A stretch of 64,000 nt of DNA from Lutjanus erythropterus (lineage: Eukaryota > Chordata > Actinopteri > Lutjaniformes > Lutjanidae). Below the pieces are notes generated by a model, which saw only the letters and a program-made list of their open reading frames with translations, had not been told where the DNA came from and searched no databases. Shown here one piece after another: positions 33,985-44,906 of this stretch. A program made the translations under genes and the position numbers. The stretch lies in assembly GCA_020091685.1 (NCBI GenBank), contig CM034608.1, positions 5,553,751 through 5,617,750 of the forward strand, read 5' to 3'. The first letter of the stretch is position 1, and each line of letters starts with the position of its first letter.

Positions 33985-36852
33985 AAAGAGTTTCTGAAGG
34001 GGGAATAAGCTCCTCAAGCTAGCATGGTTACTGTCAATTGGCTAGCTCTGCCGCTAACAGGGCAATAGCTCATTCCATGCAGTTTATTCATATGATGTAA
34101 ACGAACCATTAAGTCCTGTTTGTGGAACAGTTCACACCAAAAATGATAGCTTCCTCCATTTTGGCTTCTCTGCTTCCTTCCTTGACAGTTGCCATCATCA
34201 CCACATGAATTGTGTAAATTTTTTATCAGTGCAGCCTTTGAAATCATACCATACAGCTATCTATAGACCTACTACATGACTCAGTTTTTTTGTCAGTTTT
34301 TTCAGTTCCTACCAGTGTTGAAACTGGAAAACTAAGTACGCTTTAACTTAAGAAAAATGTATTTTTATGAAATATCTCTCCATTGTAACTGCCTCCCACA
34401 CGAGCAGTAAATCTCACTTGTGTCTTCTCAGACACTGCTGACTTACATGTACTTTTTGGATGGTGTAAGAGAGACTGCAATCATGTGTTATTGGAGAGGT
34501 GTGTTTGCAGGAGCTTAAATAAATAAGGAGAAAAGATCTGCTGCCCTCTCTGAGCTGGTTTTGAGTCTACATGTGTCCAGGCGGTGAAGCATCATGCAGC
34601 TCATGTTGGTGACCTTTATGCGATGGTAAAGGCCACCTAAGCACAACACCAACAGTTACCATGACAAAACAAGATCTATCAGAGGCTCTGCAAAGAAACA
34701 CTGACAGCAGGAGACAGTATTCTGATACATCAGAATAAATTCATCTCCGTCCTTTTCTTTTCTTTAAGATAATACCAGGTTAGATCTGAGTGGCGAGAAC
34801 GGAATTTCTCTCATCATTGATGATTGTCTACCTGGGTGGGGCTACAGGCACTGAGAGCTTCTGCATACACACTATGTTGTTGCACTGAGCAGAATTGAAT
34901 CGGAAAAGCCGACACACTCCAGCCGCTCCGGTCTGCTTCTTTCTTCACTTAGCTGTCTCTTTTCTCACAGAGGAAAAGCGAGTGGCTAAAAGTGTGTAAC
35001 GATAAGCTGCAGTTATTGATCGCGCGATAAATACAAACAGGGACAACCTCCCTTGTGTGAGCTCTTGATTGTCCAGACAGCCAATCACTCATGAATCCTA
35101 TTGTTTTATAGTTTGTGTTATTGGTTTCAGGGTGCTGTCTTCTGGCCCCTTTTTTCATCCATTTACTTGTATTAGATGGAGGCAGGATCAGGAGGAAGTT
35201 AATGTTGAATTAGTGTTTATTGCACAGCTAGGACGCCATGTATTCTTTTGTATTCTCTTTTCTAATGATTCCCATTAGAAAAGAGAATACAAAATTGAAT
35301 AAATTTTGTGATTAATTTCATATTGTATTGATTTGGAGTGATATTAAATCAAATCAGGACCATTTTCCAATAAAACTATTCTTACTAATGATTTCCAAAT
35401 GGCTTATAATTCGGTTGTAAATACTTTATAAATCATTAATAATCTCTTACTATAATTAGATAAAAGAACAATAGTGACCACATTAATCTGTACCATTAAA
35501 CCTCTGTTTGCATTGCTTACTTAGATTATTTTGTCTCCTCCATGAGCAGCATTTATACCTGTCAGCTTCATCACATATTTGTTAATAAGCTACTAGCATT
35601 TAACCAACATTCACATATCAAATGATCAGATTCATAAACTGAGGCTGTGGCTGTATTGTTTACCTTGACATTTTCAGCACCGTTAAGGCTCCCTGTAGCC
35701 AGTTACAAATGTAATTAACACATTAGCATGAGTAATTATTAGCAAGCAGTAACTGGATCTTGCCAATTAGTGAATGAGCCCAAATCGATGTCTGGAAATT
35801 GTGTTAGAACTTGTTTATAGTTGTTTATTAAATTTGTAGTGTTTGCAATCTCATTAATAATCTAATTACATCATTATATAATCATTTAAAAATATGTAAG
35901 GGTAGTCTTATTGTAAAGTGGTATCATTAAAGGCTTAAAAAGTAAAACTGTATCCATTTGCTCATTTCAGATATTTATTAATCATTTATTAAGCTGACTC
36001 TTTGTAGCTGGTGGGGCGCTTCACATGCATTCTGTATTGATTGGCCGCCACTGATATACTTTAATGTCCCCATGGGGTAAATAGTCTTGGCTTCATCCGT
36101 CTATAGATCCGTCCACAGAAGACATGCTGCACAACACCTGCGGCCAAAAACACATCAAGTTTTGATGTTAGGCAGCCTAACTGCAGGGGGGATAAATGAC
36201 TGCTTACAGTGAAACTAAACAAAATATTTGATGATTTTAACATTTGGATCCTGAAATTTGTGAAATTTTTTAGTCAGAAATCATTTGCAGATTGATCATA
36301 AAAGTTCATTCTTGACCTTGTGGAAGCAGCACTTGGTAAAAAACCTCTATACAGAGTCTACTTACTAGGTGTTTCTGAGGCTTTCAGCAACATCGTGTGA
36401 CCTTCTATTTGCTTAGTTTTCAGCAAGTTGAAAGAGTTAGTCAGAAGCTTGGAAGCACTTCTGTCCAATATTATCATCCCTAGAATATGGCTGATCTACA
36501 CATGCTGCTTTGCCTTTGTTTACAGCTAAGACTTGCTGTTACAGACATCTTGTAGGCTGTGGTGTGCAGTGAAAGTATTATTATAATTAATAATAAGTTG
36601 TTAATATGATGCTAAATGTTGCTTTTGACTAGCAGGCAGGTACAATAATAGTATTGCCTTTATTTACTGTTTGTAGAACATTAAATGTTTCATCCTGACA
36701 TAGCTGTTGTAACTGAAAAGCAGTGAAGTTTGGTTTCATAAACCTTGTGCCAATATAGCACCAGTTCCTATACAGCTGCTGCCTACTGGACTACCTCATA
36801 ATACAGATTTTGGTGCCTCATTTCAGTGCCACAAACCTGAGCTGTCGATTGT
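33985..36852. other. Non-coding stretch
   Basis: No exon is supported. At 34832 on the minus strand a possible donor (CACCCAG|GTAGAC) ends a CpG-containing block, but it has nothing further in its favour. The hairpin at 35246-35294 is listed separately. Confidence 0.4.
35246..35294. repeat. Perfect 22-bp inverted repeat with 5-nt loop
   Basis: TTTTGTATTCTCTTTTCTAA plus TG (35246-35267) is exactly complementary to 35273-35294, separated by ATTCC. A second TGTATTCT copy just precedes the left arm. Transcribed, it would form a 22-bp stem. Confidence 0.95.
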
Positions 36853-37872
36853 GGGGCTGACAACTTTTGATCTGTTGGTCAGTTGGTTGGTTGTTGTTTT
36901 TTTGTCTGACCAAATTCTTATTTGTCAAACAGTCCCTGGTGTTATTTTAATAAAGAGAGAAGCTTCTTAATCTATTATTGTCCAGGGGCGGGACATATGG
37001 AGACCTTGTGTATTTTATTTCTGAGTGATAGGCTGTTTACTGAACATTTATTTCAGCTCCAAACTAATCGACTTCATGTTAAAGTACCTGCACAAATTTA
37101 CTCCAGCCTCAGAGGACAGAAGAGATGAGTGGATAAAAAGTTTATTTTTGATGATGTGTGTAGATTTTACTGCGCCTGACTGTTTTCTTAACAAGCAACT
37201 GCAAGTAACATTTCAAACTCAATGACATAAGCTGTTTGTGACCCAACTTCAAACTGGAAAGCTGTGAGTTTTGTGTTGTATTAGTGTTTACTCTGTAGGT
37301 TGACCTGTTGAATTTGGCGCTAGCATGTTGCTAATGTGGCTACACAGGCTGGGGCGATGTTGGACTAATGTTGTAATATTGAGGGACAGACAAGAGAAAC
37401 CACATGAATGTTAAGTCTCACTTGAAGCCAAATAAATAATGATGGTAGTTGGATAGCAGTAACTGTTTTTTCATGTTGCTTTTCGTGTGAAAGTCAATAC
37501 CGCAGGGTGAGCTGTATTAGCACTGAGCTTTGTCTATTTACAGACGCTGGTGGACCCTTATCATGTGTGTGCATATTGGATACGTGTATATTGTCACTGT
37601 ACATAAATGTACTTGATAGACATACCCTTAAGGTGACAATATAGTTATGAGTGAAAAAGAAGTGGTCAAACAGCAGGAGTTAATTTGCTTTGCAACACAG
37701 TGTAACTTCAGTTAGCATCTGTTTAGGTTTCCAAGTTGATTGCACTAACTGCACTATGGCTGATTTAATTAATCTAGAGATAACATGCAGTTTTTTCCCA
37801 ATTGACCAATCAATTGAAGAGAAGGTAGAAATTCAGTCGACCAAGATTTTCTTTGGTTGACTACAGCCCTGG
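36853..37872 (+). mobile_element. hAT-like element, 'GGGCTGTAGTCAACC' ends
   Basis: The right end, reverse-complemented, begins CAGGGCTGTAGTCAACCAAA and continues 'gaaaatcttggtcgactga', a frequent fish hAT-type terminus. The left end (GGGGCTGACAACTTTTGATC, then 'tggtcagttggttggttg') is a diverged inverse. About 1 kb, no coding content. Edges are approximate and no target duplication was found. Confidence 0.5.
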
Positions 37873-38277
37873 TATGTGGACGTTACAGGCAACAGAACTT
37901 TAACACTACGATAGCCCTCTCACACAGCAGGTAGCCTATCTTAGCTAGTAGCTACCTTAAACATGGTTAGAATGGCAAGCTAAATGGTCTAAAGTGTAGC
38001 TATATTTAACTTGAAAGGATTCCAACACCTTGCGGGATGAAACAATATTTAAAAACACCAATATATTAAAGCTTATATATTAACATATACTTAAACCGTT
38101 AATAATTAATATATTGTTCAATTTCATGTGCAGTTTTGCCTTAGCAATGAAAAAAGCTGGTCTGTTACTGAGCTGCGATTGGCTAGTTCTTGTTCACTTG
38201 ACAACATGTTCATGTGATTGCCAGAAAGTCTTTCTTTTGTAACAGAAAGGGTTACCATAATTTTTTTGTAAATGTAC

Positions 38278-38420
38278 CATAGTAGTTTTTGTTCCTAAAT
38301 TACCCAAGTAGTTTTCTTGCCTAAGCCTGACTATACATTTTTCTTGCCTAAACTTAACCAAATATCTTCTCTTGCCTAAACCTATACCAAAGTAATTTTT
38401 GTGCCTAAACCTAAGCAAAG
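38278..38420. repeat. 28-bp minisatellite, about five units
   Basis: Units of 27-29 nt of the form 'caaagtagtttttcttgc' plus 'ctaaacctaac' are repeated five times with substitutions. The same motif occurs as a partial unit at 41795-41820 and, inverted, near 13925, both inside the dispersed repeat described there. The array therefore looks like local expansion of a piece of that repeat. Confidence 0.85.
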
Positions 38421-39629
38421 TGTGGCTGAAAACAGACAATAATAGGACAACTAAGTCACAAATATTGTGACCTTTAGCCTCACACTGGACACAAAGCTCA
38501 GTCTGCTGGGTGAAAGTCCTATTTTTGATCTATTTAGCAACTCCAACCGCCTTACCAAACTTCTCCCAAGTGCCAGTCAACACTCATGCTCACAGCCAAT
38601 CAGAGCACAGAAGTAATAGCCAATCAAAGCACAGTAGGGTGGACAGTGGCAGAACAATTTTTAGGGGTAAACATGTTCAGGGGCCGTTTAGGCACTGGTA
38701 CCATTTTAGCACTTCACTCGGAAAAACCCAAATGATGCTCAGCCCTAAACAGCAGCAATCTGCAGTTCAGTCCATTGCTGAATGAATGTTTCTGGGGCCA
38801 GCATGGCGGCGTCAGGAGGACTGTGACATCACTCCGTGTCATGGACAGTTCAGTCTTTCATTGTGTTCCACATGATTTGTTTAATAGGGAAATGCAGTGA
38901 GGCCAGCCTGAGACATGGGCACTGGAACACAACAATGGATTTACTGAGATAACACAACCACCCACATCCCCGAGTTTGAATATTTCACGCCTTTCTCTTT
39001 CTTCCATGCTGAAGTCCTTATAGAGACATCATACACGCATGTGTCTGTTTTGTCAGCCACAAGAGCAGCACCAAACTCTGCCCCTGTCAGCAGTGGAGAT
39101 GCTTGGAGACATTTACAATGCCTCAACCCCCATTGGCTGAATGTGAAAAGGGCAATGGGGTCCAAAGCAATCAGCTAAGACTTCAACATGCTTCCGAGTC
39201 GGTGACAGCAATTCCCACAATTCCCAGTGAACCAGAGAGAAGCTCTTATGAATTGTGTTAATATATTGGACGGGTCTCTGGTACGGATCAAAGATGCACA
39301 ACTGACATGGAGATGGAAACGGTTTCACAGTGAGCACTGATGCTGACAATAAATACGCACACACAGCTCGCATCACTTTAACTGCGTCCACTGGACACAC
39401 AACAGTAATTGCTGCTATCAATTTTGACAACAGAATGTGAATAGTGGGATCTTTGTGTGTGCGTGCGTGTGTGAGTGTGTGTAACCATATCTGCCAGTCG
39501 TAAAAAACGCCTGACACAGAACAGACAAAAATCACTGGTGTCCAACACAAACTACTGAAACCTGCAGTAGAAAATGCCCACTTGCAAGTATTTTTTAAGT
39601 TTCTAAAATCCAATAATATAATCCGTGAA
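38421..39629. other. Non-coding stretch
   Basis: A 173-codon minus-strand frame at 39113-39634 is the longest open run in the window. It has no recognisable domain, low-complexity TH/GT content and no supporting splice structure. A GT-rich tract lies at 39458-39481. Confidence 0.4.
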
Positions 39630-40106
39630 ATCAATATAAGTTAAAGTGTACACTATATTAAGAATATTTTCACTGCTTCACTTTGCCATCAGACAAGCTT
39701 TTCCTATAAGAAACCAGCATTATACAAGCCAGATATCACTTTCTCCAAACCAACCAAACTCCATGGATGAAATCAATAATTTTACCTCACAGAACATGGG
39801 AGTTTTTGATTTATCCCTGCATCAACCAGTTAGTTTGTTTGTGTTATCGTGTGACTTTGGTGAATCTTAACTATCTTTTTTAAATGCCAGAGTCACACAA
39901 CAACACGGATTGAGGCAGCAGTAAACTAGCAACTCCTGTATTCTGTGGGGTAAAATCACTTACTTCACCCACGGAGTTTGGTTGGTTTGGAGAGAGTGAT
40001 ATTTGGCTCATATAGCAAGGGGTTTCCCACTGGAAAAGGCTGTTTGATGACAAAGTACGGCTGTGAAAATATTCTAAATGTAGCATACACTTAAACTGAT
40101 ATTGAT
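39630..40106. repeat. Large foldback element, ~477 bp
   Basis: Left arm 39630-39860 and right arm 39887-40106 are inverted copies with roughly 75-80% identity. Shared phrases include 'ctccaaaccaaccaaactcc', 'gaatattttcac' and 'tgattttacc.cacagaa'. The loop is about 26 nt. The outer limits are ATCAATAT...ATATTGAT. A T19 tract follows immediately at 40106-40124. Its class is not clear (MITE or foldback transposon). Confidence 0.85.
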
Positions 40107-40124
40107 TTTTTTTTTTTTTTTTTT

Positions 40125-41109
40125 AGGTGGACCTTTTTTAAGTAGCTAAGATTAATTTTGTTGCTGGCCCTGTCCTCAACAATACATTGCTTACCTTTTG
40201 TGCTGGTGCTGCTCTCTGCTTCTCCTACATCCTGCCTCATACAACCCCACATGAAATAATCCAATCTACCCCATTTAATCCTTAGCATGCAGGTTCTTAT
40301 TTGATTATTGGTACAGCCTGAATGAAATGCCTGCAGACACTACCCAAGACTGGAAAAAGAAGCGTTCTCAAACCTCATGTTCTGGGTGAAAAACATAATT
40401 TTAACTACATGTTTATCTACAGTTAATATACTCCAAAAATATACTAGAATTAAACATCCGTCAAAGTTTATTACATTACATTAAAGCACAGAGCCCTTTG
40501 AAGTAAAAATGGAAATACAGCATTATTTATCAGGAAGTGTCAGGGAAACTGAATTTCAGATGTCTTGATTCGACTAAACTCATCTGCAGTTGCACCAGTA
40601 AAGTCTCAGCTGAGCTGAAGGTGGAAAACAATCAAGTCAGTCATGCAGTTTCTATTACAGCCCTGTTAAAAACACTGAAGGAATGTCCTCTCCCATTTAA
40701 AACTGTTTACCCAGGGACAGACACTCAGCACAACACAGCAACTGAGAGGAGAGAAGCTGACAGCTTGTAAGTGAAAGGTCACCAGTTCAACCCCCAGCAT
40801 GAAGACAAAGCTGCTCGTGACCGTCAGGAGAAAAACTAGGGATAAGTCTTTTTTCATCAATTGTATTTAGAAATCGTACACTTGAATATTAAAAATCCAC
40901 AAACCCTCCAACATTATGGAAATTAATCTTTTTATAAATATGCATGGCACTTGCAACACACAACAGTCTGGTGAGGTAGTCTAGTCTCCCTGTGACAAAA
41001 GCAGGGCAAGTGTTTCAAAAACTGACTGAGATAGAAAGCACTGATATTTTGGGATATTCCCAAGACGATGGAAGGCTGCTTCACTGAGGCTGCTTAATAA
41101 AAATTCAGC
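40125..41109. other. Non-coding stretch
   Basis: A tRNA-like box B phrase (GGTCACCAGTTCAACCCCC, about 40777-40796) may be the remains of a SINE, but no box A or tail supports it. Otherwise nothing recognised. Confidence 0.35.
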
Positions 41110-41265
41110 CACATAACTCAGTGGCTAGTTGGTCAGCTGACCACTCTGGTCCAGACTGAAATCTCATACAATATGTAACAAGTATGGGATGGATTGCCGT
41201 GATATTTGTGCAAACATTCATGGTCTCTTCAGGATGAACTGTAACATTCCCAATGCGTAAAATAC
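41110..41265 (+). repeat. Dispersed fish repeat, 5' part
   Basis: Contains 'ccactctggtccagactgaa', 'gggatggattgccgtgatat' and 'ttcatggtctcttcaggatg', then 'aactgtaa'. This is the opening of the same family seen at 42830-43210 and, inverted, at 12290-12440. Confidence 0.6.
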
Positions 41266-41639
41266 AGCAGCTTGGTCTGTGCCCCTTCATTTCAAACTTT
41301 AATGCTGTAGCTATCCCTCTAGCATCATTTCTGGAGGCGCCCCTCTTGTGTTGTGTTTTGATGTGCCAACAAAGTCAGGCAACGCGGTGTAAAGAACGAG
41401 AGAGTCTGCCTATCGACAAGGTGGGACGGGTCAAACATAGGACTTTCACCCACGACACAAGGTTTCATGTCCTGTGTGAGACCAAGAGTCAATGTCGTCT
41501 TATGTTTAGCATATTTTTTAGGCTTTTTAACCTTTATTCAATAAGACAGCTATAGACAAGACAAGAAACCAGTGGGGTGGTACCAAGTGAGCTACCAAGG
41601 TGCTTCAAGTTGACTTATTTTTCAGAAGTTAAGTTACAT

Positions 41640-41870
41640 GACTTGCATACATAAATTACGTAACAGTACAGTTACATGCTTGTATATGCAACTAATATAC
41701 GTTACGTGACGTATGTAACTTCATGTACATTACATCAGGTTACATTACATACGTGACCATATTAACGCACTTATTTTCCTACACCAAGTTTTCTTACCGA
41801 AACCTAACCAAGTACTTTTTGAACTTTTATTTTGAAAGTCTACCTGGACGTTGCGTGTTTATTATTGCTA
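41640..41870 (-). repeat. Dispersed repeat shared with 13865-14050
   Basis: Reverse-complemented, 'gcaacgtccaggtagacttt', 'caaaataaa' and 'acttggttaggttt' match the 13.9-kb copy. The adjoining part is rich in near-palindromic GTTACGTGACGTATGTAAC-like steps (about 41640-41755), resembling the 'catatgtaacataagtt' region of the other copy. Confidence 0.65.
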
Positions 41871-42059
41871 ACTTGACTGTGGAGCCCTGCACATGCAAAA
41901 CTGATGCTATAGGGGTCATAGTTCAAAGCGTAGGGCCACTGACCAATTTTAATCGTTTTGGTGACTGTTGGTTTAGCGCCACCATGAGGTGAAAGCATTA
42001 TCTGTCACTCTGTCTCTTTGATTTCTAATCCAGAAAACAAATGACATTACCTGAGACAG

Positions 42060-42250
42060 ACCTCACGTGCAACTACTTTGTGACTTGTCTAATGTTAACC
42101 TGTTAGCACGCTAAACGAACATGATAAAACATGAACACTGTCTTCTACAGATCATTTTGACATTGTCAGCATGTTAGCTTGTTGATGTCAGCCTTTTGCT
42201 CAAATCTGCTAGCATGACTGCAGACTGTTTAATCTGGTTTTAATCTTACA
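42060..42250 (+). repeat. 'GTTAGCACGCTAA' dispersed repeat, 3' part
   Basis: Phrases 'ctgttagcacgctaaacgaa', 'cattgtcagcatgttagctt' and 'gctagcatgactgcagact' belong to the later portion of the same abundant family as 42830-43210. Confidence 0.5.
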
Positions 42251-42829
42251 GGAATAGCACTCAATACATTGTGTGTACAGATGCTGCTCCTAAACCTGGA
42301 CCAAACACTGGGAAATCAGTCTTTCTTTTTTGTCGTTGAACTGCAGGATGTTTTGTAACATTTGAAGATCGATGCCAATCATTCTGAGATGTGAGACTTT
42401 TGAGTTTTTTCCCCGAGAAATAAAAAAAAAAAAAAAAACAGTCAAGTACAGGTTTATGTTACAAAAGCTTGGTTACATCACCTCTGAAATGAGACCAACA
42501 GACTGAGTCTGAACACAACAGCTTCTCACAGACTGACAACAGGTATTAGTTGTTTAGACACACTGTGGCAAAATGTGACTAAGCGAACGCCCACGTTGTT
42601 GTTTCCTGCCAGCACAATGGAGCACATTGTTGCTCGACTGCTCATCGTCGTGTCATAATGTCATGCTCCTCACAGGCCGCGGTGATGTCGACGAGTCAGC
42701 AGAATTGGCCACCGCTGATGTAAATGATCAGATCCTGTTTTAGATTAACACTGCAGCTCCAGTCAATCGCAAATAGACTAATTGAGATGAATGAAAGAAT
42801 TTGTATTTACTGATTAAAACAGCCTATCT

Positions 42830-43210
42830 CTATTGGATGGATTGCCATGAAATTTAGTTTAGATATCCTAAGTGCCCAGAGAATGAATTCTGGATGATTT
42901 TGCTGCTTTTCTTCTGGTGCCACCATGTGGCTGACATTTTTGGTTCCGAGCAAATAATGTCTCAACCACTACTGGATGGGCGGTCATGAAATGTGGGACA
43001 CATTCATGTTCCCCACTGTAATAGATTAACTGCAATAACTGAAATGATCCAATAACTTTTCATCTATCCCCCTCATCAAAATTTTAACTTGTCTAACACT
43101 TCGATTCATGACCAAACACCAGCTTAAGCTCTACTTTGTGTTTAATACTAATTAGCAAATGCTAACACACTAAACTAATATGATGAACATGGTAAACATG
43201 CTCCATGCTG
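42830..43210 (+). repeat. Dispersed fish repeat, long copy
   Basis: Sequential phrases 'attggatggattgccatgaa', 'ggatgggcggtcatgaaatg', 'acttttcatctatcccc', 'ctaattagcaaatgctaaca' and 'gatgaacatggtaaacatg' identify an abundant percomorph repeat of uncertain class. It is the longest copy in the window. Confidence 0.6.
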
Positions 43211-44034
43211 TAACTTCATGTTATCATTGTTATTGTCTGAACTTTAAATGAAAAGATACTCTCCAGTTCTGATATCACTGACGTTATCACAGTATCTACA
43301 CTAACCTCTACAGGAGCCGCAATTGTTTGTTCCAGATGAGTTACTTCTATGGACACTTTTCACTGTTGTCATAACAAAAACCACGCCCGTAGCTGCCAGT
43401 AGTCCCTCCAAGGATGCTGATTGGTTGCACCATTTTTGGTGTGGACACAAACAGATAACTTGAGGCCTGGCAAGATGGATTCTTGCGTGACCCATCTGCC
43501 TTCGCAATGTAACACTAAAAGTCCCTGCCAGGTAAACGTAAGTGATTTAACATATGATTGTCGCCGTTGGTAGGGCCGTCTGCTTCATTCATTAGCAGAT
43601 GACACGCATCCTTTTTCTTAGGAGAGAAACAGAAGGAAAAGGAAAGAGGGTAAGGAAGGGAAAGAGACAGCGGCTGGTGACAACACTGCAGTTTAAAAAT
43701 GTATGAGTCTCCAGCCTCCAGCAGATTGCTTGTGTATGTGTGTGTGGAGCACTGTGGTGTTAGCATTTACCAGGCAGGATGATGAAGAGATAAAGAAAGG
43801 ACAGTTTAGGGTGAGGTAAACCTGAGTGATTATTTCATTTCAGTCGTCTTGCATCATGTGCTTGCTTTGTGCGTGTGTGTGTGCGTGCGTGCATGTGATT
43901 TAGTTATCATTGCTACTCACATTTCGCACACTCCCTGCTGATGATATTTATGTACGTGAGAGAGAGGAAGAGACGCCTCTTTTTGACTTATAATAAAGTC
44001 ACGTCAGCTGAAGCTCAGCGTAACAGTCACGAGT
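43211..44034. other. Non-coding stretch
   Basis: No exon recognised. A GT/GCGT-rich tract lies at 43870-43898. Confidence 0.4.
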
Positions 44035-44405
44035 CAGATGAGGAGGAGGAGGAACAAACAAAGAAGAGAAAAGAGATAAATTAGAGGAGGAGACATAGGA
44101 GGGGAGGAAGAGGGGGAGAAGGAAGGAAAGGAATTAGAGGAATGATAGACCAGAGACAGAAGATGTAACAGGAGGGCAAGAATGGGTGTGAGGAAGAGAC
44201 GAGGGAGCTGGGGAAGATCGATAAAAAGAAACAGGAAGACGAGAAAAACAACTAGGAGAATAAAGAAGTAGATGAGGGAATTAGGGAAAGACCAGAAGAA
44301 AATGAAGGAAAGGATACAAGAAAATCATGCAGAAGATGCAAAAAGAGGAAAAGTAGACCAGGAGGGAAAAAAGGCAAGGAAGTGAGAAAGAGGAGAGGAC
44401 AGACA
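44035..44405 (+). repeat. Long polypurine (GA-rich) tract
   Basis: For about 370 nt the plus strand is overwhelmingly A and G, with scattered short interruptions. It begins as (GAG)n at 44039-44052. Such homopurine tracts can adopt triplex DNA and often affect replication or transcription. A shorter GA-rich stretch occurs at 45595-45680. Confidence 0.9.
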
Positions 44406-44525
44406 GCACAACTGTGTGTTCAGACAAAGTTTAAAGGTGGTGTGATTAAAGACAAAGTCAATGTGAAGACACGATTAGACGGGAGTTGGTAGTGACCTGT
44501 TGATGTCAGTGATGTCTGTGGGACC

Positions 44526-44906
44526 GAGGGCCCTATCTTACACTGATCTAAAGCGCGAGTTGAAGGCGCAGTGGATTTAATTCATTCAAGGCATTCAAAT
44601 CCACCTTTGCTGTCTTTTGCCGGGGCACAGAGGTATCCTGCCCCGTCCCACCCCTCGCACCAGCAGTGCACAGCTTGACACACCTATCAGCTGTGCCATG
44701 ATTAAATCGTGGGTGTGTCTTGGGCCGAACACGCAACAAACCAATCAGAAAGTCGGCTCTCATCACCTTTAAGAAGCAGGTGCACCAGGAGCGCAAGCTC
44801 TGGCAGCATGACGCCAGATTTACCAGGAGGGAACAGAGAGGAAAGATTTTCAAGTGAGGAGACAGATCTCTTAGCACAGGAGTATATGGAGATGGCAGGG
44901 CCCCTC
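44526..44906 (+). mobile_element. GGGCCCTA-family MITE, ~380 bp
   Basis: Starts AGGGCCCTATCTTACACTGA and ends GGCAGGGCCCCT. Its body matches the minus-strand copy at about 63340-63714: 'cttacactgatctaaag', 'aaatccac', 'gcaggtgcaccaggagcgca' in similar form, 'gtgaggagacagatctc'. The overlapping minus-strand open frame (109 codons) is incidental. Confidence 0.75.

Noticed and set aside
34832-34990. Alternative rab27b first exon ending CACCCAG|GTAGAC
   Set aside because: The donor is weaker than the one at 29060, CpG content is lower, and there is no start-site signal. Kept only as a fallback if the 29-kb candidate fails.
39113-39634. 173-codon minus-strand frame, longest in the window
   Set aside because: No domain, no signal peptide followed by a plausible fold, dinucleotide-repeat-derived residues (TH repeats) and no conserved splice or start context.
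39641-40094. TTAA target-site duplication for the foldback element
   Set aside because: TTAA occurs near both edges, but the inverted repeat continues beyond it to ATCAATAT/ATATTGAT. The TTAA is therefore part of the arms and not a duplication.
40777-40796. Possible tRNA gene or SINE from a box B-like GGTCACCAGTTCAACCCCC
   Set aside because: No box A at the right distance, no cloverleaf pairing and no SINE body phrases.
44548-44877. 109-codon minus-strand frame resembling the frame at 63302-63541
   Set aside because: The resemblance arises because both lie in copies of the same MITE in opposite orientation. No protein family fits.
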